Origin: an uncultured Caryophanales bacterium
GTDB taxonomy: Bacteria; Bacillota_I; Bacilli_A; RFN20; CAG-826
DNA: 37,400 bases
Direction: 5' to 3'
NCBI GenBank assembly: GCA_937873795.1
Contig: CALMWE010000314.1
Location: 1 to 37,400 of the forward strand
The notes under the pieces are model-generated. The model made no database searches, was not told the DNA's origin, and saw nothing but the letters and a program-made list of their open reading frames with translations. A program made the position numbers and the translations under genes. The stretch's first letter is position 1; every line of letters starts with the position of its first letter. Positions 1 through 9,763 of this stretch are shown here, one piece after another.

Positions 1-14
1 GTCAAATCGCCGCA

Positions 15-1803
15 TTGACACGTGACTTGCCTAAAGGTTCCGTTGTTGGGCTTAAATTGAAGAATTGTCCCGAATGGGCCATGGTTTTCTGGGGCATTTT
101 GATGAACGGTTTTGTGCCGTTTCTTATGGATGCCAGAGCTACAGGCGAGGCCAGCGACCATTTCTTAGAGCAAGCCGGAGCGAAAGCCGTCATCGCGGAT
201 GATTTCCATAGCTATTCCCTTCCTCGTTTTACGTTGAGCGAACTCAATTCGCAAATACCCAATTACAGCTATGAACCCACCTGGGAAAACCAAGTGATTT
301 TTGCTTCGAGCGGCACCACCGGCGACGCCAAATTAGTGGTGTTCGATGGAGAGAATCTCTGCGCCCAAATCAATGCGGCGTTAGAAATGCCCAATACCAC
401 CTCGGATATCATGTATCCCCCGACGATGGGCAACCTCAAAATCTTAGCCTTTATCCCGTTCCACCACATTTTCGGATTTGTGGCGGTTTTCCTTTGGTAT
501 ACCTTCTTCGGCAAAACGCTTGTTTTCCTTCATGAATTAGCCCCCCAAAGAAATCTTGATGACCTGCCAAAAACTTCGGGTCAGCCATGTTTACGCCGTG
601 CCTTTGTTCTGGGACAACATCGCGACGACCTTAAAAAGGACCGCCGCCTTACAAGGACCTGAACGCGCTGCATTACTGGAAAAAATCATCGCCTATCGCA
701 CCCGCAAGATTTCCAAAGCCGAAGCCGGCATTGGCGCGAGCAACATTGCATTACGCAAACTGCACCATCAACTTTTAGGACACCATATCCGCTACTGCAT
801 CTCCGGAGGCGGCGCTTTGTCGTATGAAACATTAAAAACCATCAACGGCATCGGCTACCCGCTTTATAACGGCTACGGTTTAACCGAAGTCGGGGTGACG
901 TCGGTCGAATTAGTCCCAGATGTCATTCAAAGACTAAAAAGTTCGATTGGAAAGCCTCTTTTCAAAGTGGAATACAAGATTTTGCCCTCGGAAAATGACC
1001 AGCCTTTGTTAGGAGAATTACTGATTAAATCGCCCACCATCCACCGCTACGAAATTAAAAACGGAGTCATGGTTCCCACCGTGTTAGAAGACGGCTATTT
1101 CCATACCGGCGATATTGCCCTCACCGATGCTTCCGGAAATTACTGGATCAAAGGCCGTATCAAAGACATCATCATCAACCCGAATGGGGAAAATGTTTAT
1201 CCCGAAGAAATCGAGATGCATTTTAAGTCCATTGCTAACGTCTCAAATTGTGCGGTTTTAGGCATTCCGAGTGCCGGGGCCAAAGAAAAGATTACGTTAG
1301 TTTTGGAATTATCCGTCAAACCTACACCCGAACAACTCGAAGAGCTTAAAACAGCGATTAAAAATGTGAATGTCACATTGCCGGGTTATAAACAAGTCGA
1401 AACCACATACATTATCCAAGACAAACTCCCCATTTCGGCCTCGATGAAAGTGCAAAAATTCTTGCTCCGCGAAGGCTTGCTCCAACAAAGCGAACGTTTC
1501 CAAGAAATCGGCGAGGCACGCTTCATCGATTTTGCCTCTTTTGATCCGGATTTAATCGACACCCTTTTGAAACAGGTTCGAACCCTTTTTGCCGCTGCCC
1601 TATTGCTTCCTGAAGCTTCATTAAGCGACGCCGGCCATTTCGTCAACGATTTCGGCGGGGATTCACTTTCCTATACTGAACTGATTTCGAACATCGAAGA
1701 GAAGTTTGCAATCGCGTTTCCCGAAGAAGTCTTTGGCCAATTGGCCAGCATCAATGACTTTGTCGGTGAAATCGCGAAATATAAAACAACCATAAAATCA
1801 TAG
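15..1803 (+). pseudogene. AMP-binding acyl ligase (acyl-CoA/acyl-ACP synthetase type) with C-terminal acyl-carrier domain; reading frame interrupted near 541-546 and 5' end possibly outside the window
   Basis: ORF 15-662 has the SSGTTGDAK adenylate-forming motif; ORF 556-1803 continues the same protein in the +1 frame (GYGLTEVG, YFHTGDIA, KDIIINPNGENVYPEEIE) and ends with a carrier motif FGGDSLSYTEL. Removing one C from the 6-C run at 541-546 joins the frames as ...HELAPKEILMTCQKLRVSHVYAVPLF. Confidence 0.8.
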
Positions 1804-1816
1804 GAGGACATGTTTT

Positions 1817-3229
1817 ATGCAGCCGATCAAGAAATGGCAAGAGCCGCTTTTCGCTTTAGGAGGATTCGGGACCGCGTTCGTCTATACGATTCAATCTGCT
1901 TGGCTTTACGACCGCTATAACAGCGGCGTTTTATTGGTACTGCCGCTTTTATGGATGATTTTGCTTACGGTCGCCAGCGTTTTGGATGGCTTGGTCGATG
2001 TTCCCATCGCTACCTTATCCGACCGTCTTCAAGCGAAAACGAAAAACCGCTATATCTTAATCGCCATCGCGATTATTCCATGCCTTCTGTCGTTCATCGG
2101 GATGTGGATTCCCGTCGGTGGATCGATTGCTTGGCTCAACGTCGTTTGGGTCTTCTTCTGTTCCATCATCTTCTTTGCTTCCTATACCCTCTTAGCGGTC
2201 CCTTATTTGTCCGCCCTTTCGGATATGGTCGATGGTCCCAGAGCACGTATCCGCGTGACCACCTGGCAAGCGTTTTTCAACACCATCGGTTATTGTATGG
2301 CGTACGCCTTGATGCCGTTGATGTTTACGCTTGTAGCGAAAACGCAGGCTTTAGGTATTGAATACATGAACGCGATTATGTACGTCGCGCTCGCCTGCTC
2401 CCCCTTTATTTTATTGATGCTCATCCCTTACTTCGTGATCTTCCGCAAACGGGCCAACCTTGAAGCGATGTCCCCCACCGCGGAGAGCATTGAAAAGGCC
2501 AAACATTTGTCGATTCTCGAAAGCCTTAAAGTCGTGTTCAAAAACAAAGAGTTCCGCAACTATGTGATTGTGCTCGTTTTCTATTTCACCGGACTGCAGA
2601 TTTTCCTCGGTGGCATGGGCCATTTGAACAAAGCCGTGATGGGTTTGGACGGATGGCTGATTACCGTGATGAACACCGCTGCTTTCGCCCCGATCCCGTT
2701 GATGCTTTGGCTCTATAACCGGATCAACCGGAAATGGGGTCTACGCGTCGCGCTTCGTTGTGCGTTCGTGGCGTTTGCCTTAGCCATGGCCGGATTCAGT
2801 GCCGCGTGGATTCAATGGACCGGTTCGCAAATGGTTTCCTTCTACATCGGTTTGGGCGCTTCCACCATCGGCAGTTTTGCCATCGGTGCGTTCTTCTCGA
2901 TTCCGTATATGATGCCCAGCCAAATTGCTGCGGATGAAGCTCAAATCACGGGCACCAACCGTGCCGGTATGTATTTTGCCGTCCAAGGTTTAATCAACCA
3001 AATCGTCGGCGCCGTGGCCGGTTCGGTCATCGTTCCGCTCTTGCTTTTGATTCACCCCTCGGGTCAAGCCACTTATGTCGAAGGCGGGGAAACCTTAATT
3101 GACTATTCCGGAGCCGTTTTATACGGTCCCGTCGCGATTTTATTGATGGTCGGCGCGTTTATTTTCGTGGGTCGCTTCAAAGACTATCGGGTTACAGCTT
3201 CAACGGAAGCTAAAGTCAAAAAGGAATAA
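1817..3229 (+). CDS. MFS transporter, GPH (MelB-like) type
   Basis: 470 aa multi-spanning membrane protein; D-x-x-x-D-x-P-x-x-x-x-x-D-R loop (LDGLVDVPIATLSDRLQAKTKNR); SD AGGAGG at 1802-1807. Confidence 0.8.
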   Translation: MQPIKKWQEPLFALGGFGTAFVYTIQSAWLYDRYNSGVLLVLPLLWMILLTVASVLDGLVDVPIATLSDRLQAKTKNRYILIAIAIIPCLLSFIGMWIPVGGSIAWLNVVWVFFCSIIFFASYTLLAVPYLSALSDMVDGPRARIRVTTWQAFFNTIGYCMAYALMPLMFTLVAKTQALGIEYMNAIMYVALACSPFILLMLIPYFVIFRKRANLEAMSPTAESIEKAKHLSILESLKVVFKNKEFRNYVIVLVFYFTGLQIFLGGMGHLNKAVMGLDGWLITVMNTAAFAPIPLMLWLYNRINRKWGLRVALRCAFVAFALAMAGFSAAWIQWTGSQMVSFYIGLGASTIGSFAIGAFFSIPYMMPSQIAADEAQITGTNRAGMYFAVQGLINQIVGAVAGSVIVPLLLLIHPSGQATYVEGGETLIDYSGAVLYGPVAILLMVGAFIFVGRFKDYRVTASTEAKVKKE

Positions 3230-3232
3230 AAC

Positions 3233-3841
3233 ATGTTTCTGGTTTGGTTCGTCAAGATTACCGCCGCTCCTTTTCTCCTCCTGTTTTTTAAATTGAAACT
3301 GCGGGGCAAAAAGCGCGTCGGTAAAATTCAAGGAAAAACGATTATCATCGCCAATCACACGTCCACGTGGGATGCCGTTTTGATGAACTACATTTTTCCG
3401 ACGAAACGAATCTATTTCATGACGGCGGATCGGATGTTTACGTTCACGCCGATCTTCAGTTGGTTCTTAAAAGTCTTGGGTGCGTTTCCGACGCATCGCG
3501 ATCGAACCGATTTGAGTGCAATTTCCAGTGGCACCAACATCTTAATCAAAGAAAAAATCTTAGGTATCTTTCCCGAAGGGAAACGTTCGTTGAATAACGA
3601 GATGCTCAAGTTCAAACCCGGGGTTGCCCTGTTAGCGTTGAATAACAACGCCCCGATCATTCCGATTTATCACACCGGCAAATATGGCTTTTTCCATCAA
3701 AAGAAAGCCGTCGTTGGTGAACGAATTTATCTCAGCGATTATTGCAGCGAAAAACATCCCAGCGAAGCCACCGTCCGTTCGTTATGCACGATGATCGAAC
3801 AAAAAATGGAACTGCTCAGGGTCGAAGCGGAGCGTTTATAA
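3233..3841 (+). CDS. 1-acyl-sn-glycerol-3-phosphate acyltransferase family protein (PlsC-like)
   Basis: NHTSTWD (NHX4D-type) motif and FPEGKRS motif. Confidence 0.88.
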   Translation: MFLVWFVKITAAPFLLLFFKLKLRGKKRVGKIQGKTIIIANHTSTWDAVLMNYIFPTKRIYFMTADRMFTFTPIFSWFLKVLGAFPTHRDRTDLSAISSGTNILIKEKILGIFPEGKRSLNNEMLKFKPGVALLALNNNAPIIPIYHTGKYGFFHQKKAVVGERIYLSDYCSEKHPSEATVRSLCTMIEQKMELLRVEAERL

Positions 3842-4468
3842 ATGAAAAAGTCTTGGCGCATCACGCAGTCGGCAATGGCCGCCGCACTGGGTTCTTTGGT
3901 CCTCTTTTTGGGCCATTCCCTGCAATTCGGCGAGTTTTTCTGGTATTTGCTCGCGTCTGCCCTGCTTTTGGTGGCCCTGGTGCAAACCGGATACCTCGGT
4001 GGATTCATTGCTTATGTCTCCATACTCGGTGTGACGTTTCTATTGACCAGCGACCTCTTTTTCATCATTCCGTTTGCGATTTTGGGGCTCATTCCCTTTG
4101 TCGAAAAGTTCTTACGCGAAGCTCATGTAGGAAGAGTCCCCACGTTTATCTTAGGAATGCTATTATTTGATGCCACGATTGCCGCAACCTTTATAATCTT
4201 CGAGAACCGTCTTCTGTCCTATCTTCCGAATGCTTTAGAAGCGCTTTATCCGACCGAGCACCACATCGTTCTCTATTTGATTTACCTCGCGGAAGCTTTC
4301 GTCATCGGTATTCCCTCGTATTTGGTTTACAGTTTCGGTCTTGCCAAAGCCAACCTTAAATTGCAATTCCTTTTAAAAAAGGACGTCCGCCGTGAAGCCA
4401 AAACAGACAAACGCGAAGAAAAAAGACGTCAAAAAGAGAAAAATCGACTTTCCAAAAGGAACAAATAG
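3842..4468 (+). CDS. Multi-spanning membrane protein with highly basic C-terminal tail
   Basis: ORF starts immediately after the acyltransferase stop; several hydrophobic segments; tail DVRREAKTDKREEKRRQKEKNRLSKRNK. Confidence 0.6.
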   Translation: MKKSWRITQSAMAAALGSLVLFLGHSLQFGEFFWYLLASALLLVALVQTGYLGGFIAYVSILGVTFLLTSDLFFIIPFAILGLIPFVEKFLREAHVGRVPTFILGMLLFDATIAATFIIFENRLLSYLPNALEALYPTEHHIVLYLIYLAEAFVIGIPSYLVYSFGLAKANLKLQFLLKKDVRREAKTDKREEKRRQKEKNRLSKRNK

Positions 4469-4541
4469 AACATCGGATAAGTTAGACTCAATCGAAACTT
4501 TTCATTGTTTTTTGGTTTTTAAGGGGAACAATGAAAATCCC

Positions 4542-4570
4542 TTGCATGACCCACTTTGTTATGATACAAT
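4542..4570 (+). promoter_or_regulatory. Promoter for rpsT
   Basis: TTGCAT (4542-4547), 17 nt spacer, TACAAT (4565-4570) preceded by TGA (extended -10). Confidence 0.65.
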
Positions 4571-4599
4571 TCATAAGCGTATCGAAAGAGGTGAAAACT

Positions 4600-4866
4600 A
4601 TGGCCAATATTAAATCACAAGTCAAGCGTATTGAAACGAATGAAAAAGCCCGTGCCCGGAACTCTGCGGTTAAATCCGAAGTCCGTACCGCCGCTAAGAA
4701 AGTTCGTTTAGCAGTCAGTGAAGGCAAAGTAGAAGAAGCGAAAGCTGCTCTCTTAGTCGCCGTCAGCTTGATCGACCAAGCGGTGAGCAAAGGCGTCGAG
4801 CACAAAAATACAGCTGCGCGCCAAAAATCTCATCTCCAAACCTTAGTCAACAAGTTACAAAAATAG
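4600..4866 (+). CDS. rpsT: 30S ribosomal protein S20
   Basis: MANIKSQVKRIETNEKARARNSAVKSEVRTAAKK...; SD AGAGGTG; start at 4600 rather than the listed 4531. Confidence 0.96.
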   Translation: MANIKSQVKRIETNEKARARNSAVKSEVRTAAKKVRLAVSEGKVEEAKAALLVAVSLIDQAVSKGVEHKNTAARQKSHLQTLVNKLQK

Positions 4867-4888
4867 TTGCCCCACGGCAACTTTTTTT
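4865..4888 (+). terminator. Intrinsic terminator of rpsT
   Basis: AGTTGCC-CCAC-GGCAACT followed by a T run; stem begins inside the stop codon. Confidence 0.85.
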
Positions 4889-4894
4889 ATGCCT

Positions 4895-4928
4895 TACAAA
4901 AAAAGGAATCCTTTCGGGGGTTCCTTTA
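4895..4928 (-). terminator. Intrinsic terminator of holA
   Basis: AAAGGAATCC/GGGTTCCTTT stem (4902-4911/4918-4927) followed by a T run on the minus strand; overlaps the holA stop. Confidence 0.8.
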
Positions 4929-5888
4929 AAATTCCGCTAAAAACATTTCAAATCCGTAGAAGCGATCGACTTGCCCGCTTTTAATACGGTAATCCAGTAA
5001 ATAGAGTTTATCCAAATACTCCAACAATTGTTGGGCACTGATCTTCCGTTTCATATCCAGCGCGAGTTTCACGCGGTACTCGTTGACTTTCAGCTTGTCG
5101 GCGATGGCAAAATTTGATAGCCCTTGACCATTCAGGAAGTAACATTCGCTCATCAGTCGGAACTGGTTGGCCAACAGCGTTATCAAACGAACCGGTTCTT
5201 CGTTTTGAACGAGTAAATCGCGGAAAATCGCGATGGCTTGGTCATTATTGCCTTTTAAAAGCGCGTTACTGATGGCAAATGCATTCTCTTCCAAAGGACG
5301 GCAAACGAGAAGTTCGACATCGGCCAGCGTGACATGGTTGGTATAAAGCGCTAACTTATTGGCGTGGTTATTGAAGTTGGTGGCATCGCCTTGAACGCGG
5401 GCAATGATTTCGCTGACGGCGTCATCATCGATCTTGGTTTCTAATTTCTCGAAATAGCGACGGACATAAATCGGCCAATCATTTTTAGATATATCGGTCA
5501 ATTCAAGAATCGTTCCTTCTTTTTCGCGGATGATTTTGACAAACTCGCTTTTTTCATCAATCGCGGGAGCGTTCAGGCATAAGAATAAATCGGTTTGTTC
5601 GTTGGAATTCTTTAAATAGGCCGAAAAAACTTTAAAATCTTGTTCTAAGCTGGCTTTTTCTTTGACCGCGGTTTTCCCGATGTAATACGCATTATCGACA
5701 ACGACCGCTTTGCGGTCATAACCTAAAGGCAATAAGGTACATTCGTAAACGATGTCTTGAACCGGGGTTTCCACGGCATCAAAACGGACACAGTTAAAAT
5801 CATCGATCGTTTCGAGGCGTTCGCGGAGCAATTTATTGATACGATTTTTAATCATCAAGGCTTGGGAGCCAAAGAGAATGTAAATCAT
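4926..5888 (-). CDS. holA: DNA polymerase III subunit delta
   Basis: MIYILFGSQALMIKNRINKLL... with HolA-like architecture; conserved comEA-comEC-holA / rpsT neighbourhood. Confidence 0.9.
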   Translation of the reverse strand: MIYILFGSQALMIKNRINKLLRERLETIDDFNCVRFDAVETPVQDIVYECTLLPLGYDRKAVVVDNAYYIGKTAVKEKASLEQDFKVFSAYLKNSNEQTDLFLCLNAPAIDEKSEFVKIIREKEGTILELTDISKNDWPIYVRRYFEKLETKIDDDAVSEIIARVQGDATNFNNHANKLALYTNHVTLADVELLVCRPLEENAFAISNALLKGNNDQAIAIFRDLLVQNEEPVRLITLLANQFRLMSECYFLNGQGLSNFAIADKLKVNEYRVKLALDMKRKISAQQLLEYLDKLYLLDYRIKSGQVDRFYGFEMFLAEF

Positions 5889-5913
5889 GGAAACCTCACG
5901 GGAAAATTATACC

Positions 5914-7935
5914 TTAAAAAGCAGGCTCTGTGTAACAAATCGTTCCTTCCAAATCAGTTCTGCGGATGTTCGCGCCGACCTTCTTCAAACGGGCCAGAAC
6001 CTCACTGGTCGGATGGCCAAAACTGTTCTTTCCCACCGAGATGATGGCGTCTTTGGGTGTAATTGCCTTTAAGAATCCATAAGAGCTCGAAGTATCGGAT
6101 CCGTGATGCCCAACCTTCAAAATGTCCACATCCAGCTCAGGATTGTTTCTCAAAATCTTCTTTTCGACCTCAATTGGGGCGTCTCCCATGAATAACCACG
6201 TCCGACTCATAAAATTAAGCTTAAGCACCAAAGACCGGTTATTGGACTCGTTTTCACCTTCTTCGTAATCGTTGAGATTCTCGAAAACCATGTTTCCGAC
6301 GCTTAAAGGAAAAGCATCTTTTTCCGTTACGTAATTTTTAACCTCAAATTCACTCATGAGGTTTTCGACGCCACCATTATGATCGAAGTCATCGTGGGTA
6401 GTAATTAGGGTGTCGATTTGGTGTATTTTTTGAGATTTAAAATAGGGAATCAAGCAATCCAAAGCGACATCAAAAAATAGACTTCCGCCGGTATCGATAA
6501 GAACCGTTTTTTCACGTTCTCGGATGAGGATGCTGTCACCTTGCCCGACGTTAATAAAAGTCACCGAATTCGTGAGCGTGTTTTTAATAGGTAAAGATTG
6601 AAAGCAAAAAGCCATGATGATGAGACTGAATGCGGCCCCTGTTTTCTTATAATGTTTACTCTCTAATCCCACCATCATAACGAGGACTAAAAAGTAGTAG
6701 ACCAAAAGGAATATTAAACTCGGTTTCCCAACAATCCATGAAGTATCCAGGCCGGCGAAAAAACGAACGCAAAAAAGAAAGACATTCACGACGAACTCAA
6801 TGATCTTTTTCAACGGGAATAAATAAAAGCTGAAACAACCTATCGAAAAAATGCCCAAAATCAGAGGAGAAAGTATCATTTGTGAGAGAATACTGAGAAA
6901 ATTAACCTCGAAATGGGTCAATAGGTTCACTGGTAACACAAAAAGGAAGATAATAACGGGATATAAGAAGGGCCTTTTCCTTTTAGGAAACGTTTGGAAG
7001 AGATTCCGAGAGAACAAAAAGACGATGGGAATCGAAAAAGTTAACAGAAAGCCAGTCGAATATACTATATATCTACTAATTAAACAACAAATAACGCCTA
7101 ACGAGCATAAAAGCGTTAATGAGTCGAACTTCTTGTTTAAAAGATATTCATTACCCCATCTGAGTAACCCCATCAATAAAACTCTGAGGATACCGATTTT
7201 GCCAAGGGAGAAGATGGCTAATGGAAGAAGGGTTCCAACTGCTATTAGTTTGGCCCATTTATCCTTGAGAATCAAGGTCAATAGGAAAGTCATGATCTGG
7301 AGTAGAAAACTAAGGTGAATACCAGAAGCCGAGAGAAGGTAACTGACCTGCAAATTTTCCATGTCTTGTGACGCCGGATTATCGTCTTCGATTTCACCGA
7401 AAAGAAGCCCTGCCAATATAGCCTTTGATTCACCTTTGAAACTTGATAGGAAACGGTCTTGAATTTGATGGCATCGGATCGGGTTTTGAAAGCGCACTTC
7501 AAGGGTACTCACAAAGAGCTGTGCCACCACCCCTTTATTCTCCAAATATTCTTGAAAATCAAACTGGGATTCCACATGTGAAAATTTAAGGGCGGAAAGA
7601 CTGCCTTCAATGTGCAAAATGTCCCCTACTTCCCTAGGACAATTTTTCTCATAAACATAATAGGTTTGTAGACCTGACCGGTAAAGAAAATAGTTATCAT
7701 TTGAATCCGTCACAAGACCCGAAAATTCCGTTTTCGTTTGGCTGTAGGGAATCTTGACCGCACCGACCACCGCACCCAAAACAAAGAAAATGAGCCCAAG
7801 CCAAAAACCGTTTTTGGAAAAACGCCATACCAGGAAAAGCAACCATCCCCCGCTCAGGGCTAAAAAGACATAAATGTTTCCATGGGTTAGCCATAATCCC
7901 AAAACGAGGCTGACCAACCCGATTAAGGCACTCAT
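5914..7935 (-). CDS. comEC: DNA internalization-related competence protein ComEC/Rec2
   Basis: 673 aa; competence membrane domain (SASGIHLSFLLQ) and C-terminal metallo-beta-lactamase domain (THDDFDHNGG, KVGHHGSDTSSS). Confidence 0.93.
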   Translation of the reverse strand: MSALIGLVSLVLGLWLTHGNIYVFLALSGGWLLFLVWRFSKNGFWLGLIFFVLGAVVGAVKIPYSQTKTEFSGLVTDSNDNYFLYRSGLQTYYVYEKNCPREVGDILHIEGSLSALKFSHVESQFDFQEYLENKGVVAQLFVSTLEVRFQNPIRCHQIQDRFLSSFKGESKAILAGLLFGEIEDDNPASQDMENLQVSYLLSASGIHLSFLLQIMTFLLTLILKDKWAKLIAVGTLLPLAIFSLGKIGILRVLLMGLLRWGNEYLLNKKFDSLTLLCSLGVICCLISRYIVYSTGFLLTFSIPIVFLFSRNLFQTFPKRKRPFLYPVIIFLFVLPVNLLTHFEVNFLSILSQMILSPLILGIFSIGCFSFYLFPLKKIIEFVVNVFLFCVRFFAGLDTSWIVGKPSLIFLLVYYFLVLVMMVGLESKHYKKTGAAFSLIIMAFCFQSLPIKNTLTNSVTFINVGQGDSILIREREKTVLIDTGGSLFFDVALDCLIPYFKSQKIHQIDTLITTHDDFDHNGGVENLMSEFEVKNYVTEKDAFPLSVGNMVFENLNDYEEGENESNNRSLVLKLNFMSRTWLFMGDAPIEVEKKILRNNPELDVDILKVGHHGSDTSSSYGFLKAITPKDAIISVGKNSFGHPTSEVLARLKKVGANIRRTDLEGTICYTEPAF

Positions 7936-8456
7936 TGAAGCGTGATTGAGTTTCTCATCCGGATGAATGTGGCGTTTCCGATGCCACTGACATCCATGAC
8001 TTCTTCTAAGTATTGGTAAGGTCCATTCTCATCGCGATATGAAATAATCGCCGAGGCAATACTGGATCCAATGCCGTCGATCGTCATAAAATCTTCCTTT
8101 TGTCCTTTGTTCAAGCCGACTTTCACCAGCAATTCGCTATTACACACATCATCCTCGTCATACAGCGGAGCGATGTAATAGGTCATATTGTCAACTAAGT
8201 CTACGGAGACATTAAATGCGAGTTCATCGGCATTATCCGTTTGTCCACCTGCGGCTTCAAGCAGGTCGCCCATGTCCGCACCGACATCCAAGAGATACGT
8301 TCCTTCACGGGTGACTTCGCCTTCGACCGAAACCGTCAAAAACTCGCTTTCGGATCCCGAGCCCGAGGAATTGGACGATAAATTCGGATCCATCTTTGTA
8401 AAAAGGAAAATAACCACAAACATCGCAATTAAGACCCCAATGATGACTTTGTACAT
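7932..8456 (-). CDS. comEA: Competence protein ComEA (helix-hairpin-helix DNA receptor)
   Basis: N-terminal TM helix, SLBB-like region (VEGEVTREGTYLLDVGADMGDLLEAAGG) and HhH repeats (IDGIGSSIASAIISYR, VSGIGNATFIRMRN). Confidence 0.93.
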   Translation of the reverse strand: MYKVIIGVLIAMFVVIFLFTKMDPNLSSNSSGSGSESEFLTVSVEGEVTREGTYLLDVGADMGDLLEAAGGQTDNADELAFNVSVDLVDNMTYYIAPLYDEDDVCNSELLVKVGLNKGQKEDFMTIDGIGSSIASAIISYRDENGPYQYLEEVMDVSGIGNATFIRMRNSITLQ

Positions 8457-8462
8457 AAAAAT

Positions 8463-8497
8463 ACCCCCTTACCACTAAATAGCGGGTCCAAGGGGGT
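8463..8497 (-). promoter_or_regulatory. Possible 5'UTR hairpin sequestering the comEA SD
   Basis: ACCCCCTT (8463-8470) and AAGGGGGT (8490-8497) are perfect reverse complements; on the minus strand the proximal AAGGGGG is the only SD-like element, 5-7 nt before the comEA ATG. Confidence 0.5.
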
Positions 8498-8527
8498 TTT
8501 ATGCGGTTTTGGGATAAAGATGAAATA

Positions 8528-8550
8528 AAAAGGCACTGCGTGAGTGCCTT
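8528..8550 (-). terminator. Intrinsic terminator of greA
   Basis: AAGGCACT-CACGC-AGTGCCTT followed by TTTATTT on the minus strand. Confidence 0.85.
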
Positions 8551-8560
8551 GATACGTCAA

Positions 8561-9037
8561 TTAAGCAAGATCAATACGGACGATTTGGACTTGGTAGGGT
8601 TTAGCAACCTTGACCATGGCTTTGTCGCCGACGTGTTTGCCAATGATAGCTTCTCCTAACGGAGAGGCATTGGAAATCCGGTTGTTGATTGGATCGGCTT
8701 CAACGGTTCCGACGATTTTGTATTCGACCGTGGCGTTGTCGCTGAGATCAAGAATCGTGACTTTCGTTCCGAGAGCAACGGTCTTGGCGCTGGTCGGAGT
8801 GTCATCGATGACGGTTGCGATGGCAAGGATGTCTTCGATTTGTTTGATGCGGCCTTCGACTTCAGCTTGTCTGGCCCGGGCAGCATCATATTCGGCGTTT
8901 TCACTTAAGTCGCCTTGAGCGCGGGCAAAGGATAATTGTTCAATGACTTCGGGGCGGGTAACGTCAATAAGTTGGCGTAATTCCGCGGTTAATTTGGCTT
9001 CACCGTCTTTGGTGAGAATGACTTTTTGCATTTCCAT
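8561..9037 (-). CDS. greA: Transcription elongation factor GreA
   Basis: MEMQKVILTKDGEAKLTAELRQL...RPEVIEQLSFARAQGDLSENAEYDAAR; start at 9037 with SD AGAGGAAA rather than the listed 9082. Confidence 0.96.
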   Translation of the reverse strand: MEMQKVILTKDGEAKLTAELRQLIDVTRPEVIEQLSFARAQGDLSENAEYDAARARQAEVEGRIKQIEDILAIATVIDDTPTSAKTVALGTKVTILDLSDNATVEYKIVGTVEADPINNRISNASPLGEAIIGKHVGDKAMVKVAKPYQVQIVRIDLA

Positions 9038-9130
9038 GAGTGTTTCCTCTTCGATACGTTGCCTATTATAGCAAGTTAGCATAAAAAATACTACAACAAA
9101 GTTTGGCCGTAGACAATGGAGACGTTTAAA

Positions 9131-9161
9131 TTGACAATTCCTCTTTTTACTATAATATAGT
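9131..9161 (+). promoter_or_regulatory. Promoter for the chrA pair
   Basis: TTGACA at 9131-9136 with overlapping -10 candidates (TATAAT 9151-9156; TATAGT 9156-9161); spacing is not ideal for either. Confidence 0.4.
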
Positions 9162-9181
9162 AAGGGTCAGGAGGAAAAGGC

Positions 9182-9763
9182 ATGAAAAAATCAAAAACGT
9201 ATTTGACATTGTTCTGGACATTCTTCAAGCTCGGCCTTTTCACCTTCGGCGGCGGCTACGCCATGATTCCCTTGATTCAAGCGGAAATCGGCGAACGCAA
9301 AAAATGGATGCGGACCGAGGAAATCCTCGATATTGTCATCATTGCCGAGTCCACTCCGGGTCCGATCGCAGTCAATGCGGCGACCTATGTCGGTTATAAA
9401 GTCGGCGGTTTCTTTGGGGCGCTTTTTGCCACCCTCGGTTTAGTACTTCCGTCTTTAGGCATCATCTTTGGAATCTCGCTTTTCTTCGATGAATTCTTAC
9501 AATTCTCGATCGTTCAAAGCGCGTTTAAAGGCATTGAAGTCGCCGTCGCTATCCTTATTTTAAACGCCGGTCTTAAACTTTTAAAAATCTTGAAAAAGGA
9601 TTTATACAGCATCATCACGTTGGTTCTCATTTTTGTTTTGATGATTGCCATGGATGTGTTTGCGTTTGACTTCTCCAGCATCTATTTGATTTTAATCGGC
9701 GCAGGCTTCGGATTATTCCTTGAAGCACTCCGAAAACAACCGAAAAAGGAGGAAAAACAATGA
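9182..9763 (+). CDS. Chromate transporter family protein (ChrA half-domain)
   Basis: FKLGLFTFGGGYAMIPLIQ and ESTPGPIAVNAATYVGYKVGG motifs. Confidence 0.92.
   Translation: MKKSKTYLTLFWTFFKLGLFTFGGGYAMIPLIQAEIGERKKWMRTEEILDIVIIAESTPGPIAVNAATYVGYKVGGFFGALFATLGLVLPSLGIIFGISLFFDEFLQFSIVQSAFKGIEVAVAILILNAGLKLLKILKKDLYSIITLVLIFVLMIAMDVFAFDFSSIYLILIGAGFGLFLEALRKQPKKEEKQ

Noticed and set aside
541-546. Programmed +1 frameshifting at C6
   Set aside because: A programmed event needs a stimulator and conservation, neither visible here; an indel or sequencing error is simpler, so it is only listed as an alternative.
4488-4805. 105-aa minus-strand ORF overlapping rpsT
   Set aside because: Overlaps the unmistakable S20 gene; no independent evidence.
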